Virus record (IMG/VR): IMGVR_UViG_3300044491_001694
Location: 1-36,930 of that record
Source of the DNA: a virus
Reading direction: 5' to 3' (one strand)
Length of the DNA stretch: 36,930 nt
Under the pieces are notes generated by a model that was not told where the DNA came from, searched no databases, and was given only the letters and a program-made list of their open reading frames with translations. Made by a program: the position numbers and the translations under genes. Numbering within the stretch: the stretch's first letter is position 1; every line of letters starts with the position of its first letter. Of the stretch, positions 21,901-29,483 are shown piece by piece.

Positions 21901-22473
21901 ACCATTTATTCTATATTGCTGTGTAAGCACTCCATTAATTACTTTACTTACTGATGGTTTACCTATAGTTCCATTTTGCGGAAGTGATGCATTAAGTACA
22001 CGTCTAAATTGTTCTGCCCAGTTACTGTTACTAGGATCGTTCCAAATTATTGTTTGCTCAGATAGATTGCTACCGTTACTATCAACAAGAGATTCTGTAG
22101 TACTTACTGTCTCAAATTTAAGTAGTCCGTTTGCCGCTTGATTACGTCTAGGATTATATGATAGCATGCGAGCTAAACGAAGAACTGATTCTCTACGTTC
22201 TGCTAATTCTAAAAAGTTTTCTCTTGCGTTTAAATCGACTCTATAACTAATATTTTGTCCTAAGAACGCAATCATATCAATTAAGGCAAGATATTCCGAT
22301 GTATCAATGTAATCGTTAAAATCTTCTGGGTAATTTTGACGCAGATATGTGATCATTGAGCGTCTTAATGAATCAAAATCGTAGCTACGAAACTCCGCAT
22401 TGCGGTAGCTTTGATATACTTTTGTCCAATCTTCTGCAAGTAGCAGTCTGTTTTGTCTGTCGGTTGATGACAT
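18955..22473 (-). CDS. 6: Baseplate wedge protein, gp6-like
   Basis: The 1,172-residue product has the N-terminal pattern of T4-like gp6: YRNAEFRSYDFDSLRRSM, then NYPEDFNDYIDTSEYLALI, then an Arg-rich helix near residues 80-110 (NARENFLELAERRESVLR). The C-terminal third contains segments such as RAYDINFRKYLRGAIETMP and NWNFGDSFHFTELVTYIMN, as expected for a baseplate-J-like fold. gp6 forms the ring that ties baseplate wedges together. At 1,172 residues it is far longer than T4 gp6 (about 660), with extra sequence in the middle. The last 40 or so residues are a low-complexity Thr/Ser tract followed by Gly/Ser and ending GGGYGY. An AAGGA ribosome site precedes the ATG at 22473. The stop shares its last base with the start of the giant gene. 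Confidence 0.9.
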   Translation of the reverse strand: MSSTDRQNRLLLAEDWTKVYQSYRNAEFRSYDFDSLRRSMITYLRQNYPEDFNDYIDTSEYLALIDMIAFLGQNISYRVDLNARENFLELAERRESVLRLARMLSYNPRRNQAANGLLKFETVSTTESLVDSNGSNLSEQTIIWNDPSNSNWAEQFRRVLNASLPQNGTIGKPSVSKVINGVLTQQYRINGGQDDVPIFGFTKGVNGLPTQFEVVSTGIDTDLNNIIEENPVPGTSLAFLYREDGRGSNSSNSGYFLHFRQGKMQSNEFTINSPSANQKIAVEAQDINDTDVWLYQLDTSGIANKIWTKVNSTEGNNAIYNSLVKNIKDYYVVQTRNNDEISLVFADGTFGNLPNGSFRVYYRTSNNRVINIAPEDLSGITISLPYTSKAGTSETLTIGLELKQAVNNATTSESTASIKSNAPQTYYTQNRMVTGEDYNIVPLTTNQEIIKVKSTNRTTSGISRYFDLKDVTGKYSSTNLYGSDGILYRESYERKTSFTFSTQTDIEGTIENTILPIIKNRAISNFYFGNYAKIIVSDLNAKWKQATKTTNSSTGLLQNISDVAYQVGTFTGGSLKYVEAGALLKFKPPAGFYFIGDGELTSSSSAKGASSYKWVKVISVNGAGTSIDSVTGAGSIVFNEILPSNSVLEEVKPKIVKDISADVRSQIIDQVFAYKTFGLRYDQVNRNWRVIINENLNTVDVFSNGKTGDVTNNQLDSSWLILFETNGEKYTITNRGLRYIFESDKELSFYFDGQSKIYDSQTGQLVKDKIAIMNFNTQPDSLNAFNNDINWEIVKEFTNADGYINSKKVEVSFFDLNDDGSVDDPDIFDNVVAPQTNSATKYIFLKKESSDQGFSKYNYYSKGSSINVVATETEIGAYSQYTDGQIFYIIDNDNFKILNNNLLSITSDYKAYVGRSDLKFQYVHSADQSNRIDPSASNIIDVYMLTRAYDINFRKYLRGAIETMPLPPSSDELFQNYGGQINEYKSISDEVIYHSVQYKPLFGVHAQDTLQATFKIVPNAGEVVNGNELKTDVISAINKFFGLQNWNFGDSFHFTELVTYIMNSIAPNAVNILLVPKQASQGFGSLYEVKAENNELFINDATVDDVEIIDSVTASRIQASGNVITSTGTTNTGIRSQALTTTSTTTTSSNSTSSSSSSSSSGSSGSGGGYGY

Positions 22474-22500
22474 TGATTATCCTTCTTAATGCTCTACGTT

Positions 22501-22508
22501 GTATTTAT
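22501..22508 (-). promoter_or_regulatory. Possible late promoter element upstream of gp6 (ATAAATAC)
   Basis: The 65-base gap between gp25 and gp6 is the largest inside the late operon and carries ATAAATAC on the minus strand, within ATAATAAATACAAC, 27 bases before the gp6 ATG. That spacing suits a T4-type late -10 box followed by a short leader with an AAGGA site. Of the ATAAATAC copies in the operon this has the most convincing position. Confidence 0.5.
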
Positions 22509-22538
22509 TATAAATGATAATACTAGTAGTTAATTCTA

Positions 22539-22973
22539 TCACGTCAGACCAACATTTTTATCAAACTGTAACCTTAATTGTTCACTAATATTGTAGTCTA
22601 AGTATGTTATTGTACATTCAATCTGTAGTCCACTTTCAAATTCAGATACTTGTACTGATGATGCTCTTGTTCTAGGATCATAGTTTACAATATTTGTAAC
22701 ATTTGTTGTAATTGCATCTTTAAGTTCTGTTGTCAATGGTTCAAATATCGCGTCCCAAATAATGCAACCAAATGTAGGATCGGACACTTTTTCGCCTTGT
22801 CTGATATTAAAATGATTTAATAAATTTTGTTTAATAAGTGCAACATCAAATTGCTGAAACGAAGTGTTTTCAGCATTAACAGTACTAAACCCTCTATATG
22901 CTTTTTGCTTAACAGGAGGTTTTGATTGTTTTTGTGATGCTACTTTAATTGTTTTATATAAATCGTTTGCCAT
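22539..22973 (-). CDS. 25: Baseplate wedge protein, gp25-like
   Basis: The 144-residue protein matches the GPW/gp25 family. A basic N-terminal arm (residues 1-35) is followed by the diagnostic core: LLNHFNIRQGEKVSDPTFG, then IWDAIFEPLT, then IVNYDPRTR and paired strands ending CTITYLDYNISEQL. gp25 joins gp53 and gp6 in the baseplate inner ring and helps start sheath assembly. T4 gp25 is about 132 residues, so the length is normal. The gene lies between the PAAR tip gene (8-base gap) and gp6, as expected of a spike-to-wedge order. The ATG at 22973 has no obvious Shine-Dalgarno sequence, so translation probably depends on the gene before it. Confidence 0.92.
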   Translation of the reverse strand: MANDLYKTIKVASQKQSKPPVKQKAYRGFSTVNAENTSFQQFDVALIKQNLLNHFNIRQGEKVSDPTFGCIIWDAIFEPLTTELKDAITTNVTNIVNYDPRTRASSVQVSEFESGLQIECTITYLDYNISEQLRLQFDKNVGLT

Positions 22974-22977
22974 AATA

Positions 22978-22985
22978 GTATTTAT
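22978..22985 (-). promoter_or_regulatory. ATAAATAC motif at the PAAR/gp25 junction
   Basis: The same eight bases found before gp6 and before the 203-residue gene overlap the PAAR stop codon here, but only four bases separate them from the gp25 ATG. A transcript starting 6-7 bases downstream would be almost leaderless, so promoter activity for gp25 is doubtful. It is listed because it repeats an operon-wide pattern. Confidence 0.2.
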
Positions 22986-23293
22986 TCGTTTGCAAACACT
23001 GTGGTTTGTGTTGTACTTTTAACTTCAGCACTACAACTATAAGTGTCTCCAATCCTTGCTATTTCTTTGTCATTAGCAAATACGTTAGGACTATGTGTTA
23101 CTATTTCAGTAGAATAAACTGGTGGACAATGTGTATGTGGTTCATTGAGATCGTCTTTTCTATGGATACCGTGTCCAACTACAAATACATCAGCACTGCC
23201 TGTTTCTGTTAATATGTCTCCTGGAGCAACACAAATAGCATGTACTGTGTTAACTATATCTCCTGATCCTTTTGTTCTAGCTATTAATGGCAT
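22982..23293 (-). CDS. PAAR-like spike tip protein
   Basis: The 103-residue protein has the pattern of PAAR-repeat spike tips: repeated short beta segments with Gly turns (VHAICVAPGD, DVFVVGHGIH), a metal-ligand-like cluster PHTHCPP near residues 52-58, and a closing VFANDKEIARIGDTYSC that fits the usual 'V..N.....R.GD..SC' ending. PAAR proteins (T4 gp5.4) cap the central spike and sharpen the tip that pierces the outer membrane, often with a bound metal ion. The start overlaps the gp5 stop as TAATG. This fits one tip per gp5 trimer, made through coupled translation. Metal ligands are inferred from the His/Cys content, not proven. Confidence 0.85.
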   Translation of the reverse strand: MPLIARTKGSGDIVNTVHAICVAPGDILTETGSADVFVVGHGIHRKDDLNEPHTHCPPVYSTEIVTHSPNVFANDKEIARIGDTYSCSAEVKSTTQTTVFANE

Positions 23294-26073
23294 TATTGTA
23301 CCTGCGATGTTCCTGCACCTTTATCTATAGGTGTCGTTGTTGTTAGACTTGCTAATGGTGTTAGTTCATCGTTAATAATTTTTTGATAGAATCCTTTTCC
23401 TAAGCCAATTCTACTTGCTGTGTTTGATCCGTCTGCTGGCTCTGCATAACCAACTGCCTTTTTAAATTCAGAGCCTAATGCATTAAAATCTGTACTTGTC
23501 CAAGTAACACTTTTGCTCTTTAAATATGCTACTGCAACTTTTGTTGCTACTTCAGGATCATTTGCCATGTCTGCATTATTGTAAATATCAACTCCTGCTA
23601 GTCTGCCATATCTTTTATAGTTGTCTGTTCCTGTAATTTGTATGAGTCCTCTACCTCTGTATCTAAACCCATCTCCAGTTTCTGGAGGACCGTTACCCAT
23701 TCTGTTTCCGTATACTGAATTTGCTATAGCCGGTGGACCACCTGCAACAAGTGCTTCAGCTCTACGTCTGCCTACATCTCCGCCAAATCTATTTGGCCAA
23801 ACCCGCTGTAGGCTTGATACTCTATAGTTCATGTTTTCTGATCTTGGTTCGAAGTTACATTCTTTTTGTATTTGAGCACATGCCATTGCAACTGCATGAG
23901 CATTTTGCGTTTTCCATAAAACAGGATCAAGTCCTAAACCTTTAATAAGTTCGCTTAAAAAGAAACGTTGCATATCGTCAACAGGTACTGGATCTGCTGG
24001 TTGTTTGCCTGCTAGGTTATCTGTATTCTTAGTAGGAACTACATCGGCGTTAAAAGGTTCTTTTACACGCTCGCCTGTTACTGGATCCTGGATGTATGCA
24101 TCTTGTGCATTGTAGATACCTGATGTTTCTGAATAGTCTGGTATATCACTATCTTTGTCAATTTGTGGTGCTTGTGATCTAACCTCTGGTGACGGTGCTT
24201 CGATACTTGCAGTCGCACTAGGAGTATGTCCTTGTGGATTAATATTTTCGTGACCGTCCCAAGGTTCGTGTCTTGGAATACGTCTTGGTCTAGTAGCTGT
24301 GGCCGCAACACTTGCCCTAAGTGCATCTGCTGTAACCCTTAAAGGGCTTCCAGTAGAGTCATTTATAATTACTCCGTCTTTATCTAAAACTTGATCACCG
24401 TCGTCAACTACTTGATTTGTAGCAGGTTTAGTAAAGGTATCACCGATTGAATCTGCTGTATCTGAAGGATCTGGAACTTGTGCCGGACTGTTCATGTGTA
24501 TTTCTGAAGCCTGCTCTCTGTGTACATCAACTGATAAAATTTGTGTTTTACCTCCAGCATCTAATTTATTATCAGTGGCACTTTTAATTTGTGTGTTAGC
24601 GCCACTTGTAAATTTATTATCGCCTACAGTATTCAAATTAAATGCACCATTTACAGTTTGTCTATAATCACCAACTACTTTACTGTGCAAGTTTGCATTT
24701 ATAGCAATATGTCCATCTTGGCTAACTTGTAAATTATAATCTCCACTAATAGTAGAACGCTGTGTTCCTTTAATTTGTATATCTTGATCACTACCTACTG
24801 CAACTGTATGGTTATCTCCTGTCCATTCATTTTTATCTTTACCAACAAATGTTGTTTCGTTTTTATTTGTTTTTACATCTCTGTCATTATTAACCATTAA
24901 CTTATAATTACGTCCTGCTGTAAAGTTAATATCTTTACCAGACTCAATGTTTATATCTCTGTCAGCTTTAATATTAAGATCTGTTTCTGTTCTTAGGTTA
25001 ATACTATCTTGTGCATACACATCAATTTTACCATTTGACGTTAGTTCGATCCATGCTGTACCATTTGCATTACCAATATAAATTAAATCTTCTGTATTAT
25101 GCAATAGAATTTGATGGCCTGTTCTTGAGCGTAATCTAATATGTTCGTTAAAAGGTAATGTCCTATCAGCTTTGCTAACATTTTTCGGAGTGTTTTCTAC
25201 GTCATAATATGTTGCTGGGTTTTCTTTAGCAATACCCATTCTAAGAATACTAGGATCACCGTCGTCCATTGTAAATGCAGATCCACCTAGTCTACTTCTA
25301 AAATAATCTACCTGACTTTCTTGCTCTCCGTATTTTCCTTTAGGTGCTCCGTCACGTTTATCTAAAGGTCCAGGTGTATTCCATCCATATACTGTATTTG
25401 GGATATCTCTTCTTGAACTTGTAGTTGTTAAACCTCTTATAATATCTTGTTCTAACCCTTGTTTTGCCAATGTTAAAGACATCATAGGATTAAGAGGTCT
25501 CGGAAATTTATCCGGATTATTCCCTCTTCGTTGATCTAAAGGTCCTGACGCATTAGAAGGTATTGTTTTATTAAACTCTCCTGTAGGTAAACTCTTGTTT
25601 TTGAAATCTGCTATAATGTTATCTTGAACAATATTACTTGGTTTATCTGCAGGATATCCTCCAGGAACCATATTGTTCATATATTCGTCTTGTACACATC
25701 CTATCCAATACCCTTGATTACTTCTACCTTCTGCAAACATAACAAGAACTTTAGTCCCTGGATCAGGTGGTACTGCCCAAAAACCGTAGCTTTGTTGTGT
25801 TGAATAATAATCGTTATTCTTTCCGTTGCTAGATAAATTAGTAACACCATAAAATGGCATACAATATCTAACAGTAAATAGTTGTCCTGCTGTATCTCTA
25901 TCATTACCAGATAATACATCTGATAATAATTCTACTCTTAATGACCCTTGTCGTTTTGTGTCAAGATGATTAACAACTCTAGCTAAATGAGGTCCAGGTG
26001 GTATTGCCGCACCACCTGCGCCTGATGATCTTTTTACTTGATTATAAGACTTTATTTCTTCGTCCATACTCAT
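23293..26073 (-). CDS. 5: Baseplate central spike gp5 with C-terminal GH19 lysozyme/chitinase domain
   Basis: Starting at the ATG at 26073 the protein has 926 residues. A longer reading from a TTG at 26106 is possible, but the ATG has a TAATG overlap and an AGAGG ribosome site. Residues 25-150 are the OB-fold of gp5/VgrG proteins (PHLARVVNHLDT, YGFWAVPPDPGTKVLVMF, GYWIGCVQDEYMNN). Residues about 315-515 are a beta-helix needle of short repeats (ADRDINIESGKDINFTAG). A 180-residue Pro/Asp-rich linker follows. Residues 701-905 are a glycoside hydrolase 19 domain, with the likely catalytic Glu at 738 (AQIQKEC) and the family signature FRYRGRGLIQITG. It probably cuts peptidoglycan during tail penetration. 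In T4 the lysozyme domain lies between OB-fold and needle; here the cell-wall enzyme is of another family and sits at the end. Confidence 0.9.
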   Translation of the reverse strand: MSMDEEIKSYNQVKRSSGAGGAAIPPGPHLARVVNHLDTKRQGSLRVELLSDVLSGNDRDTAGQLFTVRYCMPFYGVTNLSSNGKNNDYYSTQQSYGFWAVPPDPGTKVLVMFAEGRSNQGYWIGCVQDEYMNNMVPGGYPADKPSNIVQDNIIADFKNKSLPTGEFNKTIPSNASGPLDQRRGNNPDKFPRPLNPMMSLTLAKQGLEQDIIRGLTTTSSRRDIPNTVYGWNTPGPLDKRDGAPKGKYGEQESQVDYFRSRLGGSAFTMDDGDPSILRMGIAKENPATYYDVENTPKNVSKADRTLPFNEHIRLRSRTGHQILLHNTEDLIYIGNANGTAWIELTSNGKIDVYAQDSINLRTETDLNIKADRDINIESGKDINFTAGRNYKLMVNNDRDVKTNKNETTFVGKDKNEWTGDNHTVAVGSDQDIQIKGTQRSTISGDYNLQVSQDGHIAINANLHSKVVGDYRQTVNGAFNLNTVGDNKFTSGANTQIKSATDNKLDAGGKTQILSVDVHREQASEIHMNSPAQVPDPSDTADSIGDTFTKPATNQVVDDGDQVLDKDGVIINDSTGSPLRVTADALRASVAATATRPRRIPRHEPWDGHENINPQGHTPSATASIEAPSPEVRSQAPQIDKDSDIPDYSETSGIYNAQDAYIQDPVTGERVKEPFNADVVPTKNTDNLAGKQPADPVPVDDMQRFFLSELIKGLGLDPVLWKTQNAHAVAMACAQIQKECNFEPRSENMNYRVSSLQRVWPNRFGGDVGRRRAEALVAGGPPAIANSVYGNRMGNGPPETGDGFRYRGRGLIQITGTDNYKRYGRLAGVDIYNNADMANDPEVATKVAVAYLKSKSVTWTSTDFNALGSEFKKAVGYAEPADGSNTASRIGLGKGFYQKIINDELTPLASLTTTTPIDKGAGTSQVQ

Positions 26074-29000
26074 TATTGTATACCTCTTTGACTTGGTGGT
26101 ACCCAATTACTGCTTAAATCTGCTGTTGGGTCTGTTGTAGTAGTTACTGATTGATCTGCACCTTTAGCAATCTCCGCTGTTTTTGCATTGTTTACTGTAT
26201 CGCTAGAATATGTACTGTTTGCTCTGTTTTGTCTTAATATTGCATCGTCGTATGAAGAATGTGGAGATCTTGTTGCTCCACCATCAATACCAGCAACAGA
26301 TGCTCCAGTTGCTTTTTTCTGTACAGGAGTTTTTTCAGTTGGTGGTTTTCTGTTTTTCCATGCTTTTTGTAATTGAGCCGCATCTTGCCTTGTTAAGCCT
26401 GCCTTAGTAATTTCATCAGCAGAAAGAACATCATCATATGTTTTACCATCTTCTGATTGGTTAGCTAACGCAAATCGATATACATCTGATTCTTTACCAT
26501 AATCGACTTCGATTTGTTTCAAATACTGTGATCTGTTATTTTGTATTTCTGTTGATGTAAGTTGAGGAGTTCCTCCTGCATCTTTCTTTTTCCAATTTTG
26601 TCGTTTGACTAATTCTAATTCTTGTGTAAATATATTTCCTTCAAATCTACTTCTAACAATATTGATAAAATATAATCCATTAAAATTAGATACGCCAACC
26701 GATGGACCGTTCATTAGATATCCTCCTGTTTCATCGTTGATATCAATAGGTGTGTTGAAATTTAAAAGTATATCAACTTGCCCGCTTTGGTGATTAATGG
26801 TTCCGTCCTCTTTAACATTTAAAAAAGTACTATCTTCTGATCTATAGTTGCCTACTCCACTATCTGAAATATAAAAAGGATCTCCTAGAATTTTTAAATT
26901 TAATGTAACTAAGTCAACATCACTTTTTACAAGTGCTTCGTTAAACTGTCTAGCTATTTTAAGTTCAGGTGATTCTGTAACCGCTCCTGCTGTTATTGAA
27001 TCTCCCGAATTAATGTTTTTTCCCACTGAAGATATTTCTCCAAAATCATCAACTTGTGCTTTTGCACTTCCTCCTAAAGTAGCAACAGATGATGGCTTAG
27101 TATTAGATTTAAATGAAGGGTCGTTACTAGCTGATCTATTACCCATATCCATTGCAACTGCTTTGTAAAATGCATTATCAAATTTAATCGAGAATTCCAT
27201 AATATCGGTATTTCTTCCGGTATACATATAGTTGTATGCTTTAGGTGCTTCTTCTACTAATTTTTTATATCCTGGAGGCGGGTCATTAGGCATTTGGAAG
27301 AAAGATGAGTTTACTTTGTACGGCACTACTTTGTAAACAAATATTTTAGGCATCCTACCATTAACTGCTTCTGCTTCTGGATCTTCTATTATGTAACATG
27401 AAGATTCAATTCTAAACCAGTTAATCTGTCCTGACTTATCTTCTAATGCGGCTGATGTAAGTTGTTGGCCAAAGCTACTTAATAAAACTAATTCTTCAAT
27501 TACTCTTTGAATCTTGGTTCCTTTTCTAAATTGTATTGTACGATTTCCTGGTACAATAGTAGTTGGGCCTCTATCAAAATTTGTTGTCTCTTCGTTTAAT
27601 ACAAATTTACCTCCAGCAAAAGGAGAGTCTCCGCCTCTTAATGCTTCTCCTGGATCTATTTTTTGTTTTCCTATTGCGTTTACACCGTTTTGTTTTGAAG
27701 AAACTGCTTGCTTTATAGATTCGCTTAAATTGCCTCGTTTTACACTATATCCTAAGATTCCATCAATATATCCTTTCATGATGTCGTCACCTGTTTGGGT
27801 TGGGTCGTCAGCAATAAGTGATTGTTCATAAAAACTTTTCCAATTTTTGGAAGCTCCAAAGCCTCCTCGATCAAATACAGCTTGATAGTTAATTCCTTCT
27901 CTAACGTCATAATCACCTGTTAGTGCTTTTCCGGATTTTTTATCTTGGCCAAGTCTTCGGGCTAGTGCTTTGCTAGAATTATCATTAGGAAAACAAATAA
28001 TATATTCGTCTTGCTCAACTTTTGGATCTTTATTCTTTTGCCCTTTTAACAAATGAGTGTTAATATGTGTTGCGACACTGTTGACACCTGTTTGGCAAAT
28101 TTCTTCTAAGTCATCTCCCGATACTGTTATGTCAACTGGAAGAGATTGAATTTGATCTGAAAAAACACTCTCATTATACGGAGCTGTTGTTACTGTATAA
28201 AATGACCCTTCGGTATCAACATCAAATACTATGTTAACAAGTTGTACACATAGCTGTTTTTTTGATGCGGCGATTGCAGGTCTTGTACGTTCAACATCTT
28301 GATGTCCAACAAAGTCTATTTGTAATAACCAAGGTGCTTCAAGATAATTATTGTATCCTGCATTTTTTGCCGCTCGATATAAAGTTTCTAAAAATTGTCC
28401 CATGCTGTACGGTTCCCGTACAGTAAAATCAAGATTATGAAAATTAGTATGGCGAGATTTTCTATTTGGTGCTATTGATTCTTCAATATTAACACTATCA
28501 ATATAATATTCTGTATCTATGTTATATTGTTGTTCTGAAGAGGTTCTTGGTTTTTGTTTAGCGGTTAACCCACCTGATGATTTAAAAACATATTGACCAT
28601 CTGCAATACCATTTGTTCTATAAGTTCTATCAGGAAAATTTAATTCTTGAGGACTAAGGCATCCAAAACTAAAAAGATTATTATATGATGCAAAATCATG
28701 TAGTATGTTGGGCATTGGTAATTGTTCTGGATTATCACGTGCTTTTTCCATTGCTTCGGCAACATAATTTTCCTGCGGTGCTTTATACAACATTGCTTCA
28801 GGTGCGGCATTAATAAAATCTTGTGCAGTAGGTCCTCCTGTATCACCAACTGTTGCAGAGCTTTTAGAATCAGCACTTTGACCTTCAGGAACAATTTTTA
28901 TTCCTGAAAAGAATTTATTGTTTGCAAAGATAGGAGGCATTTTTCCATCTTTGGCGGCGTTGCCGTTAGTTTCATACATGTCAGCAAGACCATGTAGTCC

Positions 29001-29189
29001 TGCTTTACGCATAAACTTTAGAGCTTCTTCAGGATCACCTTCTGCTTGAGTAGTTTTTTGAGGCTGTTTAGGAGTTCTTGCGCCGTATTCTCCTGCACGT
29101 TCTTTATCAGTGAACCCATCTTTCCTAACTATATTATTACTCGCTATGAGGGTTTTGCCTGTTAAAGGATCTGTTCGGAAGGTTGTCAT
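26073..29189 (-). CDS. Large putative baseplate hub protein
   Basis: The 1,038-residue protein is cytosolic, with no membrane segment. It lies between gp53 and gp5, where a hub protein binding the spike would be expected. Residues about 150-420 include beta-rich stretches (NIEESIAPNRKSRHTNFHN; LLQIDFVGHQDVERTRP). Residues about 815-885 have DGTINHQSGQVDILLNFNT, FNGLYFINIVRSRFEGN and a FTQELELVKRQNW strand, a layout seen near the ends of T4-like hub and gp27-like proteins. The last 150 residues are polar, Ser/Thr/Lys-rich and probably flexible. T4 gp27 has about 390 residues, so if it is the gp27 counterpart it has gained much sequence. I infer hub function from position. A good AGGAG site precedes the ATG at 29189, which abuts the gp53 stop directly. 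Its own stop overlaps the gp5 start as TAATG. Confidence 0.7.
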   Translation of the reverse strand: MTTFRTDPLTGKTLIASNNIVRKDGFTDKERAGEYGARTPKQPQKTTQAEGDPEEALKFMRKAGLHGLADMYETNGNAAKDGKMPPIFANNKFFSGIKIVPEGQSADSKSSATVGDTGGPTAQDFINAAPEAMLYKAPQENYVAEAMEKARDNPEQLPMPNILHDFASYNNLFSFGCLSPQELNFPDRTYRTNGIADGQYVFKSSGGLTAKQKPRTSSEQQYNIDTEYYIDSVNIEESIAPNRKSRHTNFHNLDFTVREPYSMGQFLETLYRAAKNAGYNNYLEAPWLLQIDFVGHQDVERTRPAIAASKKQLCVQLVNIVFDVDTEGSFYTVTTAPYNESVFSDQIQSLPVDITVSGDDLEEICQTGVNSVATHINTHLLKGQKNKDPKVEQDEYIICFPNDNSSKALARRLGQDKKSGKALTGDYDVREGINYQAVFDRGGFGASKNWKSFYEQSLIADDPTQTGDDIMKGYIDGILGYSVKRGNLSESIKQAVSSKQNGVNAIGKQKIDPGEALRGGDSPFAGGKFVLNEETTNFDRGPTTIVPGNRTIQFRKGTKIQRVIEELVLLSSFGQQLTSAALEDKSGQINWFRIESSCYIIEDPEAEAVNGRMPKIFVYKVVPYKVNSSFFQMPNDPPPGYKKLVEEAPKAYNYMYTGRNTDIMEFSIKFDNAFYKAVAMDMGNRSASNDPSFKSNTKPSSVATLGGSAKAQVDDFGEISSVGKNINSGDSITAGAVTESPELKIARQFNEALVKSDVDLVTLNLKILGDPFYISDSGVGNYRSEDSTFLNVKEDGTINHQSGQVDILLNFNTPIDINDETGGYLMNGPSVGVSNFNGLYFINIVRSRFEGNIFTQELELVKRQNWKKKDAGGTPQLTSTEIQNNRSQYLKQIEVDYGKESDVYRFALANQSEDGKTYDDVLSADEITKAGLTRQDAAQLQKAWKNRKPPTEKTPVQKKATGASVAGIDGGATRSPHSSYDDAILRQNRANSTYSSDTVNNAKTAEIAKGADQSVTTTTDPTADLSSNWVPPSQRGIQ
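26074..26095 (-). promoter_or_regulatory. Ribosome binding site that decides the gp5 start
   Basis: On the minus strand, AAAGAGG followed by TATACAATA leads into the ATG at 26073. This favours that ATG over the in-frame TTG at 26106, which would lie inside the preceding gene. The TAATG stop/start overlap used at four other boundaries in this operon supports the same choice. Confidence 0.6.
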
Positions 29190-29483
29190 TTAAACTCCTA
29201 ATGTTTCTTTAACACGCTCAGGATCAGGTAGATAAATTTGTACTCCTGGTATCATGTCGTATACTGGATCCTCAATTACATCTAAATTACGTTGTGCAAA
29301 TATCCACCAAAGTCTATTGTCTCCGTACATATCATAAGCTAATAGATCTGGTCGATTTGCATATTGAGGCTCAATAGTATATAACGGATCATCAGCATAT
29401 GCTGGCACAGGTCTGATATCTAAAATATCTAACGTACCTCTTGGTGTTACTCCGGTAATTAAATATGGACTACTATTGCTCAT
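29190..29483 (-). CDS. 53: Baseplate wedge protein, gp53-like
   Basis: A 97-residue protein. The core NRPDLLAYDMYGDNRLWWI, followed by FAQRNLDVIEDP and a PGVQIYLP strand, is the recognisable gp53 / LysM-like pattern of T4-like wedge proteins. T4 gp53 is about 196 residues, so this is a short form reduced to the conserved domain. gp53 clips neighbouring wedges together through contacts with gp6, gp7 and gp25. The start overlaps the stop of the upstream tube-cap gene (TAATG) and its stop directly abuts the next ATG. It is therefore translated as part of a continuous relay. Confidence 0.85.
   Translation of the reverse strand: MSNSSPYLITGVTPRGTLDILDIRPVPAYADDPLYTIEPQYANRPDLLAYDMYGDNRLWWIFAQRNLDVIEDPVYDMIPGVQIYLPDPERVKETLGV

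Noticed and set aside
26074-26106. Longer gp5 starting at the TTG at 26106
   Set aside because: The ATG at 26073 has an AGAGG site and the TAATG overlap used elsewhere in the operon.
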